Positions 1-9,274 of a DNA stretch of 64,000 nt are shown piece after piece. Under the pieces are notes generated by a model. The model did not search any database, had not been told where the DNA came from, and worked only from the letters and a program-made list of their open reading frames with translations. The translations under genes were made by a program, and so were the position numbers. Source of the stretch: Prevotella sp. (GTDB lineage Bacteria > Bacteroidota > Bacteroidia > Bacteroidales > Dysgonomonadaceae); NCBI GenBank assembly GCA_031285905.1, contig JAITVH010000152.1, positions 1 through 64,000 on the forward strand, written 5' to 3'. Within the stretch, counting starts at the first letter, position 1. Every line of letters starts with the position of its first letter.

Positions 1-1
1 G

Positions 2-1057
2 GATGAGCCTACAAACCATCTCGATATAGAATCTATAGGATGGCTCGAAGATTTCATAGTGACGCAGGCCAAAGCAGTCGTTTTGATCTCCCACGACAGG
101 GCTTTTATAGATGCGGTGACAACCCGTACGATAGAACTTACGATGGGACGTATCTACGACTATAAAGTAAATTATAGTAAATATGTTGAGTTAAGACAGG
201 AACGCCGCCAGCAGCAAATTCATGCATGGGAAGCACAACAGAAACAGATTGCTGAAATTGAAGAATTTATCGAACGGTTTAGGGCACAAGCCGCAAAAGC
301 TGTATTGGTACAAAGCCGCATCCGTCAATTGGAAAAAATGGAACGGGTAGAGATAGATGAAGAAGATAAATCGCAAGTCCGTATTCGCTTCCAACCTGCT
401 ACCCGTTCAGGGACTTATCCTTTGACAGTGGACATGGTAACAAAAAAATATGACGATTATCTGGTGTTTGAGAATGCAAACCTGATGATTGAAAGAGGTG
501 AAAAGATCGCTCTAGCTGGAAAAAACGGGGAGGGAAAATCGACGTTTATTAAATGCGCGATGGGTGAAACTCCATATAATGGGGATATTATGCTTGGTCA
601 TAATGTTGAAGTCGGCTATTTTGCACAAAACCAGGCAGATCTGCTGGATGAAGACCTTACTGTATTTGAGACTATCGACAGAGTTGCAGAGGGAGATATA
701 CGCACGCAGATACGGAGTATATTAGGTGCGTTCATGTTTAACAGGGATGATTCTGAGAAGAAAGTGAAAGTGTTATCCGGCGGAGAGAGAACCCGCCTGG
801 CAATGATAAAGCTACTGCTCGAACCTGTCAATCTTTTGATATTGGATGAGCCTACGAATCACCTCGACCTAAAAACCAAAGAGATATTGAAAAATGCTTT
901 ACTGGATTATGATGGTACAATCATATTGGTATCGCATGACCGTGATTTTCTTGATGGGCTTGTTACCAAAGTGTATGAGTTTTCTGACAAGAAAGTAAGG
1001 GAGCATATTGGCGGAATAAAAGATTTTCTGGCCAAAAAGAAGGCTTTAACATCTTAA
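2..1057 (+). CDS. ABC-F family ATP-binding protein (5' end outside window)
   Basis: Frame is open to the left edge (DEPTNHLDIESIGWLEDFIVTQAKAVVLISHDR); second ATPase domain with GKNGEGKST, LSGGERTRLAM, LILDEPTNHLD. Confidence 0.93.
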   Translation, partial: DEPTNHLDIESIGWLEDFIVTQAKAVVLISHDRAFIDAVTTRTIELTMGRIYDYKVNYSKYVELRQERRQQQIHAWEAQQKQIAEIEEFIERFRAQAAKAVLVQSRIRQLEKMERVEIDEEDKSQVRIRFQPATRSGTYPLTVDMVTKKYDDYLVFENANLMIERGEKIALAGKNGEGKSTFIKCAMGETPYNGDIMLGHNVEVGYFAQNQADLLDEDLTVFETIDRVAEGDIRTQIRSILGAFMFNRDDSEKKVKVLSGGERTRLAMIKLLLEPVNLLILDEPTNHLDLKTKEILKNALLDYDGTIILVSHDRDFLDGLVTKVYEFSDKKVREHIGGIKDFLAKKKALTS

Positions 1058-1062
1058 TTCCT

Positions 1063-1091
1063 TGTTTGTGTTAATATTTTATATACTTTTG
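1063..1091 (+). promoter_or_regulatory. Bacteroidetes-type promoter (TTTG ... TACTTTTG) upstream of lipoprotein
   Basis: -7 box TACTTTTG at 1084-1091 with TTTG about 20 bp upstream, 44 bp before the ATG. Confidence 0.5.
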
Positions 1092-1134
1092 CATTGTTGT
1101 AAAAATTACATAAAACTACAAAAAATTACTTAAC

Positions 1135-1620
1135 ATGAAAAAAGTATTATTTTCTTTACTTGCAGTTGCTATTATCATGGTTTCGTGTGGCGGAGCCGAT
1201 CCTGTAAAATTTAACGATGCTCTTGTTAAAGCGAATACAGTTATCAGCGAAGTTAGCTCAAACTACGATAGCGAGCTGTCAGATGCTATTAATTCGGAAG
1301 CTTTTGATAAGATTTCTACTTTGACAGACAGCGCTTTGGTTAAGATTAAAGCAGAAATAGAAACTGTTAAAAATCTGGATGCACCTAAAGGTGGAGAGAA
1401 GTTCAAAGAAACAGCTATTAAGACTTATGAAAGCTTGAGTACTTTAGTGGAAACAGGAAAGAAATTCTCAACTCTTACAGCAGAGTCTTCAGAAGAGCAA
1501 TTCGATGGCATCAATAAGGAATACACAGCAAAAATGGAAGAATATTCTAAAGTATTCCAGGAGCTGGTAGATGTTCAGATGGAATATGCTAAAGAAGCCG
1601 GATATAAAGTGAATAACTAA
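1135..1620 (+). CDS. Small putative lipoprotein, function unknown
   Basis: MKKVLFSLLAVAIIMVSCGG lipobox; helical acidic remainder. Confidence 0.75.
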   Translation: MKKVLFSLLAVAIIMVSCGGADPVKFNDALVKANTVISEVSSNYDSELSDAINSEAFDKISTLTDSALVKIKAEIETVKNLDAPKGGEKFKETAIKTYESLSTLVETGKKFSTLTAESSEEQFDGINKEYTAKMEEYSKVFQELVDVQMEYAKEAGYKVNN

Positions 1621-1640
1621 AAAGTTATAAGCTTTGTACA

Positions 1641-1679
1641 AAAAATAAGCCTGTGGTTTGGTCACGGGCTTATTTTTTT
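1641..1679. terminator. Rho-independent terminator (bidirectional candidate)
   Basis: AAAATAAGCCTGTG-loop-CACGGGCTTATTTTTTT between convergent genes. Confidence 0.8.
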
Positions 1680-1687
1680 AGTATGAA

Positions 1688-2518
1688 TTATTTCTTGTCT
1701 TCTTTAATTATCTCAGAATCTTTCAGTTTTACCGGAACCGATTTCTTTCGTAGCTTCATATTCAGAAACTCCACTAATAAAGAGAATGCTATGGCGAAGT
1801 AGATATAACCTTTAGGTATTTCACCAACTACTGTTCCGAATATTGAGATTTGCGAAAGATGAGCCGATTCAACAAGTAACATTACTCCTATCAAAATGAG
1901 GAAAGACAGCCCAAGCATCTGAATAGTGGGATGTTCATTTACAAACTTACTGACAGGGCCGGAAAATAATAACATAATTAATACGGCGATAACAACGGCC
2001 GTTACCATGATGGTCATAGCTCCTGTATACCCAAATTCGTTGAAGCTGACTAATCCGACAGCTGTAAGTACGCTATCGAACGAGAATACAATATCGAGGG
2101 CTACGATCTGTACAATCACACCTATAAAGTTATTTCTTGATTTTCCTTGTACAGCATCGCTTTCTCCTTCAAGTTTGTGATGTATTTCCGTTACGCTCTT
2201 ATATAGAAGAAACAGCCCTCCTATTCCAATAATAATACTTTGTCCGGAGATGGAACCATCGAACCAGACAGTGTCAAAAGAGAATATCGGCTTCGTTAAT
2301 TTCATTAACAGGGAAATGCAGAACAGTAAACCGATACGAAATAACATGGCAAGTAGAAGCCCTACCATTCGTGCACGCGGCTGTTGTTCTTTTGGCAGTT
2401 TAGATGAAATAATAGATAAGAAAACAATATTGTCTATACCCAAGACTATTTCAAGAAAGGTGAGGGTAAGCAAAGCGACCCAGGCACTGGGTAAAAGAAA
2501 AGTCTGTAAAATCTCCAT
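1688..2518 (-). CDS. TerC family integral membrane protein
   Basis: EIVLGIDNIVFLSIIS and ALDIVFSFDSVLTAVG motifs, multiple TM segments. Confidence 0.93.
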   Translation of the reverse strand: MEILQTFLLPSAWVALLTLTFLEIVLGIDNIVFLSIISSKLPKEQQPRARMVGLLLAMLFRIGLLFCISLLMKLTKPIFSFDTVWFDGSISGQSIIIGIGGLFLLYKSVTEIHHKLEGESDAVQGKSRNNFIGVIVQIVALDIVFSFDSVLTAVGLVSFNEFGYTGAMTIMVTAVVIAVLIMLLFSGPVSKFVNEHPTIQMLGLSFLILIGVMLLVESAHLSQISIFGTVVGEIPKGYIYFAIAFSLLVEFLNMKLRKKSVPVKLKDSEIIKEDKK

Positions 2519-2670
2519 ATAAATTTTTTAGGCAAAAATAATAAAGAAATTACCAATTTATCCGGCTTTTTCCAGATATTATTAATATCTATTTTTTCAC
2601 ATTCTTGTATATATGAAATAGTGTTGCCTTTTTCTCCGTATCTTTAGCTTTCCAAACATTGATATATTTT

Positions 2671-3900
2671 ATGGGTAAGAAGAAAAAGATAATTAATGAT
2701 CCGGTATTTGGATTTATCACTATACCAACCGATTTCTTATATAATCTGGTTCAGCACCCCTATCTTCAGCGACTGAACAGAATCAAGCAGATGGGACTTG
2801 CCTATATGGTATACCCTGGAGCGCAACATACCCGGCTGCATCATTCAATCGGGGCTATGTACCTGATGAGTGAAGCTGTTACAAATCTTCGGGCTAAAGG
2901 ACATGATGTTACCGAAGATGAAGCTAACGGAGCTATGGCTTGTATTTTACTCCATGATGTGGGACACGGGCCATTCTCTCATGCGTTGGAATATACACTG
3001 ATGAATGGAATACATCATGAAGACCTTTCGCTGATGTTAATGGAGGAGTTAAATAAGGAACTTAATGGGGCATTAGATATATGTATATCAATATTTAAAA
3101 ACGAATATCCGAAGAAATTTCTTCATCAATTGGTGAGTGGGCAATTGGATGTTGATCGTCTGGATTACCTGCGACGCGACAGTTTTTTTACAGGAGTAAC
3201 GGAGGGGAACATCGGTTCTGCCCGTATCATAAAAATGATGGATGTAAGGAATGATAATCTGGTAGTAGAAGCTAAAGGAATTTATTCTATTGAAAACTTC
3301 CTGACATCCCGGCGGCTGATGTACTGGCAGGTATATTTGCATAAGACAGCTGTTGCAGCCGAAAAAATGCTGATCAAAACGCTCATGCGGGCAAAAGAAC
3401 TAACGGATAAAGGTGCGATATTATTTGGGTCTCCTTCCCTACTCTATTTTCTGACAAATAAAGTAAGCATAGATCATCTCAAGAGTAATAAAGAGGAGGT
3501 ATTACATCATTTTACCAATCTGGATGACAATGATATATGGTGTGCCCTGAAAGTATGGTCTACACATAAAGATTCTGTCCTATCCAAATTGAGTTCGGGG
3601 CTTATAAACCGCAGGTTATTCAAGATAGAAATAACGAGTGGGCCTATGTCCGAAAGTGAGATTGCTAAATATACAGAGCGATACAGGCAGGCTTTCGATG
3701 AACTAACGGATGATGATATCACTTATTTCTATTCCTCTAACAAAATATTTACCAATATGTATACAGAGGAAGATGACAATATATCCATATTGTATAATGA
3801 CGGTACAATCAAGGATATTTCGGAAGCCTCGGATATGCTGAATATTCAGTTATTATCAAAGAAGGTTGAAAAGTATTACTTTTCTTATTTGAAAGTATAA
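2671..3900 (+). CDS. HD domain phosphohydrolase (dGTPase/SAMHD1-like fold)
   Basis: RLNRIKQMG..HTRLHHSIG..LLHDVGHGPFSHALE..DVDRLDYLRRD; start moved from 2659 to ATG 2671. Confidence 0.88.
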   Translation: MGKKKKIINDPVFGFITIPTDFLYNLVQHPYLQRLNRIKQMGLAYMVYPGAQHTRLHHSIGAMYLMSEAVTNLRAKGHDVTEDEANGAMACILLHDVGHGPFSHALEYTLMNGIHHEDLSLMLMEELNKELNGALDICISIFKNEYPKKFLHQLVSGQLDVDRLDYLRRDSFFTGVTEGNIGSARIIKMMDVRNDNLVVEAKGIYSIENFLTSRRLMYWQVYLHKTAVAAEKMLIKTLMRAKELTDKGAILFGSPSLLYFLTNKVSIDHLKSNKEEVLHHFTNLDDNDIWCALKVWSTHKDSVLSKLSSGLINRRLFKIEITSGPMSESEIAKYTERYRQAFDELTDDDITYFYSSNKIFTNMYTEEDDNISILYNDGTIKDISEASDMLNIQLLSKKVEKYYFSYLKV

Positions 3901-3903
3901 AAT

Positions 3904-5235
3904 ATGAGTCTGGAAAAAGTAGAGCGGTTTATAGTAGAAAATGGTCTGTTGCAGGGCGGAGAAAAAGTAATAGCAGGTGTGAGTGGCGGAGCTGACTCTG
4001 TAGCCTTATTGGATATATTGCATGCATTCAAGATTGAGTGCGTGGTAGCTCATTGTAATTTTCACTTGCGAGGTGAAGAATCGAACCGGGATGCTTTTTT
4101 TGTAGAAGAATTATGTCAAAAATACAATCTTAAGTTTGAACGGATAGACTTTGATACGGAAGTACATGCTAGGCTAAATTCTATATCTATTGAAATGGCT
4201 GCGCGGGAGTTGCGTTACAATTGGTTCGAAGAATTAAGAAAAATACATTTGGCCGATAAAATAGCTATAGCTCATCATCAGGATGATTCGGTGGAAACAA
4301 TATTATTGAATCTTACCCGTGGAACAGGAATAAAAGGACTCACGGGGATTGCTCCCATGAATGGTTATATTATCCGTCCGTTGTTGTGCATGAAACGGAA
4401 TGATATACTGAAATATCTGCAAGAAAGAAAACTTACTTATGTGGATGACAGTACTAACAGCGAAGACCTGTATACCAGAAATAAAATAAGACTGAATATA
4501 TTACCGATGCTAGAAAGTATTAATCCTTCAGCTAAGGATGCAATTCTACGTACTGCCGAAAATCTGAAACAAGTTTCGAATATATACCGGATGTATATAG
4601 ATCAGGTAACAAAGGAAATATTTAAAGAAGAGAAAATTAATATCTCTTTGCTGGTGCAATATATGGAACCGGAAGCCCTTTTGTTTGAAATATTATCTCC
4701 TTATGGATTTAACCCGGCTACGATCAGGCGAATATTTCTATCGATAATAAGCCAGTCAGGGAAAATCTTCCACTCGGACACACATGAATTATTGAAGGAC
4801 AGGGGATTCCTGATATTAAAGAAAAAAGAAGGGATGGGTATAGAAAGTTTCAATATTCATGAAGATGATAGTGAATTAACCTATCCTATTCCATTAGAGA
4901 TAGAGAGAATTCTGCTGGAAGGGCGTTTTACAATAGAAAAGAATCCAGCCATATTATATTCCGATGCCGGAAAAGTTAGTTATCCTTTAGTACTGAGGCG
5001 TTGGAAAAAAGGGGATTGGTTTGTTCCATTTGGTATGAAAGGAAAAAAGAAAATAAGTGATTATTTTACAGATCACAAGTTTAGTCTCTTTGACAAAGAA
5101 TCGGCATGGCTTCTATGTTCCGGTGATGATATTGTCTGGCTTGTAGGGCATCGATCTGATGATAGATTCAGGATAGACAGTGATACTAAAGAGGTGCTGA
5201 AAATAAGTATTCTTAATAAAGATATGAAAATGTAA
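3904..5235 (+). CDS. tilS: tRNA(Ile)-lysidine synthase TilS
   Basis: SGGADSVALL PP-loop, AHCNFHLRGEESNRD, HHQDDSVETILLNLTRGTG. Confidence 0.93.
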   Translation: MSLEKVERFIVENGLLQGGEKVIAGVSGGADSVALLDILHAFKIECVVAHCNFHLRGEESNRDAFFVEELCQKYNLKFERIDFDTEVHARLNSISIEMAARELRYNWFEELRKIHLADKIAIAHHQDDSVETILLNLTRGTGIKGLTGIAPMNGYIIRPLLCMKRNDILKYLQERKLTYVDDSTNSEDLYTRNKIRLNILPMLESINPSAKDAILRTAENLKQVSNIYRMYIDQVTKEIFKEEKINISLLVQYMEPEALLFEILSPYGFNPATIRRIFLSIISQSGKIFHSDTHELLKDRGFLILKKKEGMGIESFNIHEDDSELTYPIPLEIERILLEGRFTIEKNPAILYSDAGKVSYPLVLRRWKKGDWFVPFGMKGKKKISDYFTDHKFSLFDKESAWLLCSGDDIVWLVGHRSDDRFRIDSDTKEVLKISILNKDMKM

Positions 5236-5250
5236 TCTTTTTTTTATGGA

Positions 5251-5341
5251 TTTATCTATAGTATATCGATGAACTAATTAGTCAATATGTCGATGTGCCA
5301 ATGAGAAAAATGTGTAACCTTTGTTACCTTTTAGTTAAAAT
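5251..5341 (+). repeat. Composite intergenic repeat: 56-bp module (5251-5306) plus GTGTAACC..TTAGTTAAAAT module (5312-5341)
   Basis: 5251-5306 is identical to 49661-49716; the 30-bp module recurs at 28052, 49747 and (rc) 58770. Confidence 0.9.
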
Positions 5342-5444
5342 TTATTTTATCCATTATTTTTTTCATTCTTTGAATTAAAAAATATTTTGTATCTAATTTT
5401 TTCTGTAAGTTTGTAAGAATGTTTGAACATTATATTTTATACTT

Positions 5445-7787
5445 ATGACTATGAAAAAATACCTGTTTCTATTAGTTATTTCAGGTCTATTCCTGAGTTG
5501 TGATTCTGAAAAAGAGGATTTGACACAGTTTGTTGATCCGAATATTGGAACTGCACATAGCAGATGGTTCTTCTACACCCCAGCAGCAGTACCTTTTGGT
5601 ATGGCAAAGGTTGCACCCTCAACAAATGGCAGTTATGGCAATCGCAGCGGATGGGAAGCTGTGGGATATGATGAACGGCATACATCCATTGAGGGTTTTC
5701 CCAACCTCCATGAATTTCAGGTGGGTGGCATTACATTTGCTCCTACCGTGGGAAAATTGCAGACTATTCCGGGTAAACTGGAAGATGTAAACAGCGGTTA
5801 CCGTTCTAATTTTGACCGAAAAGATGAGTTCGCTACCGCGGGTTATTATTCTGTAATACTGAAAGATTATGGTGTAAAGGCAGAATTAACCGCAACTGAG
5901 CGTGTAGGCTTCCACCGCTATACTTTCCCTAAATCAGAGGAGTCGAATATTATATTCGATATAGGCCGAAGGATGGGAGAAAGCGGACAAGTGGTGGATG
6001 CAGAGGTGAAGATTGTAGATGAAAACCGCATTGAGGGTTATGTGATCACCAGGCCTGAATATGTGAAGAAGTATCAAAGTGAAGCAACCGTAAACATGTA
6101 CTTCTCAGCAACTGTGGATAAAGCTCCCAAGTCTTTCGGTACCTTTATCTATGAAGATATAAAGCCCGGACAAAAAGAAGTGAAAGGCATTGGATCAGGA
6201 GCATATCTGACGTTTGAAACAAAAGAGAATGAGCAGGTTAACTTTAAGGTTGGTCTCTCATATACCTCTGTTGAGAATGCACGTCTTAATCTGGAATCGG
6301 AAGCTAAGAATCTATCGTTCGACAAAGCTAAGAAGCAGGCGATAGATACTTGGAATGACTATCTGGGACGTATCATTGTAGACGGTGGGAAACACGAAGA
6401 TAAAGTGAAATTCTATACAGGGCTTTTCCATGCTTTGTTGGGACGTGGCCTGGCGAGCGATATTAATGGAGCCTATCCGAAGAATGATGGTACTATAGGA
6501 CAAATTGAATTGGATGCAAAAGGAAAACCAATTCATAACCATTATAATACGGATGCCATCTGGGGAGCGTTCTGGAATCTCACTCAATTATGGGCGATTG
6601 CTTATCCCGAATATTATGCCGATTGGATACAAAGCCAATTATTGGTATATAAGGATGCCGGATGGCTTGGTGATGGCATAGCTAATAGTAAATATGTATC
6701 GGGAGTAGGAACCAATTTCACCAGTCTGGCTATTGCCGCTGCATATAATGTGGGCATCCGCAATTTTGATGTAGAACTAGGCTATGAGGCATCCCGTAAA
6801 AATGAGTTGGAGTGGAAAGATCGCATCCGGGGAGCCGGGAAGATGGATGTGGGAGTATTTGTAGAAAAGGGATTTAGCCCATATATTTCCCCGCAGGAAG
6901 CAGGGATACCCAGCGAACTGATGACGAATGGTTCGGGATTTGGTACATCTCATACGCTGGAATATGCATTCAGTTGCTATGCTGTAGCCCAATATGCAAA
7001 AGCACTTGGTAAAACAGATGATTATGAGCAACTATCACGGCTATCCAAAAGCTGGAAGTTAGTTTATGATCCTTCAGTAAAGTTCATGCGCCCGAGAAAT
7101 ATTGACGGAAACTTTATTGAAAACTTTGATCCATCACGTCCATGGGTAGGATTTCAGGAAGGTAATGCATGGCAATATACTTTCTATGTACCGCACGATG
7201 CCGAAGAACTTGTTGCTACGCTGGGAGAAGATGAATTTAATAACCGTCTGGACAGTATCTTCACGATTTCACAACAGGCAATATTTGGAGGGGGAACCAA
7301 TATTGATGCTTTTGCCGGATTGCAAGGATTATATAATCATGGTAATCAACCCAACCTGCATATTTCATGGTTATTCAATTTCTCAGGCAGGCCTGACTTA
7401 AGTCAGAAATGGGTACGTGCTATCTGTAATGAGTTTTATGGTACAGAAGGCGTTCATGGTTATGGTTATGGACAGGATGAAGATCAAGGGCAATTGGGAG
7501 CCTGGTATGTATTGGCAGCAATAGGACTATTCGATGTAAAAGCACTGACAGCTCCTAATCCTTCATTTCAAATCGGAAGCCCGTTATTTGATAAGGTAAC
7601 AATCAAGCTGCCATCAAATGTACGGAAAGGAGAGTTTGTGATCGAAGCAATCAATAATTCAGATCAAAATACATATATACAAGATGTTGTGTTAAACGAC
7701 AAGACACTTAATAAACTGGAACTACCATATTCGGAACTGATAAATGGTGGTACGTTGAAATTGAATATGGGAACCGAACCTAAATAA
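5445..7787 (+). CDS. GH92 family alpha-mannosidase-like glycoside hydrolase, lipoprotein
   Basis: SCDSEKEDLTQFVDPNIGT..., TATERVGFHRYTFP, GNAWQYTFYVPHD, GYGQDEDQGQLGAWYVLAAIGLF. Confidence 0.92.
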   Translation: MTMKKYLFLLVISGLFLSCDSEKEDLTQFVDPNIGTAHSRWFFYTPAAVPFGMAKVAPSTNGSYGNRSGWEAVGYDERHTSIEGFPNLHEFQVGGITFAPTVGKLQTIPGKLEDVNSGYRSNFDRKDEFATAGYYSVILKDYGVKAELTATERVGFHRYTFPKSEESNIIFDIGRRMGESGQVVDAEVKIVDENRIEGYVITRPEYVKKYQSEATVNMYFSATVDKAPKSFGTFIYEDIKPGQKEVKGIGSGAYLTFETKENEQVNFKVGLSYTSVENARLNLESEAKNLSFDKAKKQAIDTWNDYLGRIIVDGGKHEDKVKFYTGLFHALLGRGLASDINGAYPKNDGTIGQIELDAKGKPIHNHYNTDAIWGAFWNLTQLWAIAYPEYYADWIQSQLLVYKDAGWLGDGIANSKYVSGVGTNFTSLAIAAAYNVGIRNFDVELGYEASRKNELEWKDRIRGAGKMDVGVFVEKGFSPYISPQEAGIPSELMTNGSGFGTSHTLEYAFSCYAVAQYAKALGKTDDYEQLSRLSKSWKLVYDPSVKFMRPRNIDGNFIENFDPSRPWVGFQEGNAWQYTFYVPHDAEELVATLGEDEFNNRLDSIFTISQQAIFGGGTNIDAFAGLQGLYNHGNQPNLHISWLFNFSGRPDLSQKWVRAICNEFYGTEGVHGYGYGQDEDQGQLGAWYVLAAIGLFDVKALTAPNPSFQIGSPLFDKVTIKLPSNVRKGEFVIEAINNSDQNTYIQDVVLNDKTLNKLELPYSELINGGTLKLNMGTEPK

Positions 7788-7809
7788 TATTATATATTGT
7801 AAACAATAA

Positions 7810-7839
7810 CAGGGATGCCGATTTCGGTATCCCTGTTGT
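7810..7839. terminator. Bidirectional terminator between convergent genes
   Basis: AACAGGGATGCCGATTTCGGTATCCCTGTT hairpin. Confidence 0.65.
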
Positions 7840-7859
7840 GTATTAATAAATCTACAGCA

Positions 7860-9155
7860 TTATTTGGTTGGTAGTTTCTTCAAGTTGATCTTTGGTTTAA
7901 CATCTCCTTGCGTACTGCGGTCGAATACTGTATGATAGACTGTGTTTTCGTCAAAGAATCCACAATTTTGAAGGTAGAAACGATTGCCGTCTGCCCCACC
8001 CTGATAATCCTGCCTTACACCGGCATTTGCTGTCGCATCGTACGTAAAACGGCCTTGTGTAACAGGTATCCATTTTCCTTTGTTTGTTACAGCCCATTGA
8101 TTACCAAACTGTACTTTACGAGTTATATATCCCTGCTCAGGTATAAAGTTTTCGAGGAAAGAATGTGCTCCTTTATACCAGGTATCAGTTTTAGGACGCA
8201 GGAAACTTGCTATCAATCGCCATCTGCTCTCATCTGTAGCAAAGAAATAAGAGGTAAACATAGTATTGCCTTTACCATCAGGACGAATACGTGTAAGGAA
8301 CTTATAGGTATTACCTGCTTTCCACGGGTACTTCAGATAACTTTGCCCACCTGATCCCTCATTACCAAATTCACCGATGTGGACATCTTCGCCACGAGCC
8401 AGCGTCTTAATACGGTCTTCTTCCGGTATTTCATTGGGGTTGTCAGTAGAGAACGGACTCCATACCGAGAATAAGATTCTCCTTTCAGTCTCGCTATTAG
8501 CCTGCATGCCGAAATAGCCGCCACTAAAGCCATTGGACATATAATAGGATCCTATCACATCCTGACCTTCCGGTACAGTGACTTCATTGTAGAACCATTC
8601 GATGGTTTCATTCTCGGGCAGGGTATATCCCATATGTACCGACGGCCCTCTGCGTCCCCAATATGTTTCAAACTCGCGGACGAAATATACAGGTTCTTTT
8701 GCAGCAGTACCGCTGATTACGATATCGGAAATGTCGGCAAAGAACTCGCCTTGTTTAGCTACCCCTTCAAAGTCGATACGGACATAGCCGGATTTACTGA
8801 TTGTGGTACCACATACGGGAATGATAGCCCAGGTTTTGTTCTTTAGTTCTATTACTGTTGGAGATTCATTAACGGTTATTTTAAGCTTTGCCCCATCGCC
8901 GTAAGTTTTTGAGCGGAGAGAAACATACAGTTCCCCGGGGTTACTTACTTTAAACCATGATGAGAATTTCACAGAGGCATCTTTCCATTCGGTGATGCCA
9001 AACTCCTTGATAAAATTGCGAGGCTTGTCATTACTGGTTATGTATGTGTTGCCATGCAAAGGAATACCGATGACCTGTGAACAGCCAGTTCCTTGTGCTG
9101 ATGTATAGCCGCATAGCAATACAAAAGAGAATAAAAGTGTGAGAAATTTGTTCAT
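7860..9155 (-). CDS. Secreted DUF3472 (with DUF5077-like N-terminal) protein
   Basis: Signal peptide; YFVREFETYWGRRGPSVHMGYTLP, YYMSNGFSGGYFGMQANS, FLRPKTDTWYKGAHSFLENF. Confidence 0.8.
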   Translation of the reverse strand: MNKFLTLLFSFVLLCGYTSAQGTGCSQVIGIPLHGNTYITSNDKPRNFIKEFGITEWKDASVKFSSWFKVSNPGELYVSLRSKTYGDGAKLKITVNESPTVIELKNKTWAIIPVCGTTISKSGYVRIDFEGVAKQGEFFADISDIVISGTAAKEPVYFVREFETYWGRRGPSVHMGYTLPENETIEWFYNEVTVPEGQDVIGSYYMSNGFSGGYFGMQANSETERRILFSVWSPFSTDNPNEIPEEDRIKTLARGEDVHIGEFGNEGSGGQSYLKYPWKAGNTYKFLTRIRPDGKGNTMFTSYFFATDESRWRLIASFLRPKTDTWYKGAHSFLENFIPEQGYITRKVQFGNQWAVTNKGKWIPVTQGRFTYDATANAGVRQDYQGGADGNRFYLQNCGFFDENTVYHTVFDRSTQGDVKPKINLKKLPTK

Positions 9156-9222
9156 TACGTTTAATTTAAGGTTTTAGTTAATTAACATCTCAAAGATAAG
9201 GCTTTTATGGAAGACAAAAGAA

Positions 9223-9253
9223 AAAAGGATTCTTAAATAAGAACCCTTTTCAC
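9223..9253 (-). terminator. Terminator downstream of pheT
   Basis: AAAAGGATTCTTAAATAAGAACCCTTTT inverted repeat. Confidence 0.5.
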
Positions 9254-9274
9254 ATATTTTATAGATGTCTGTTA

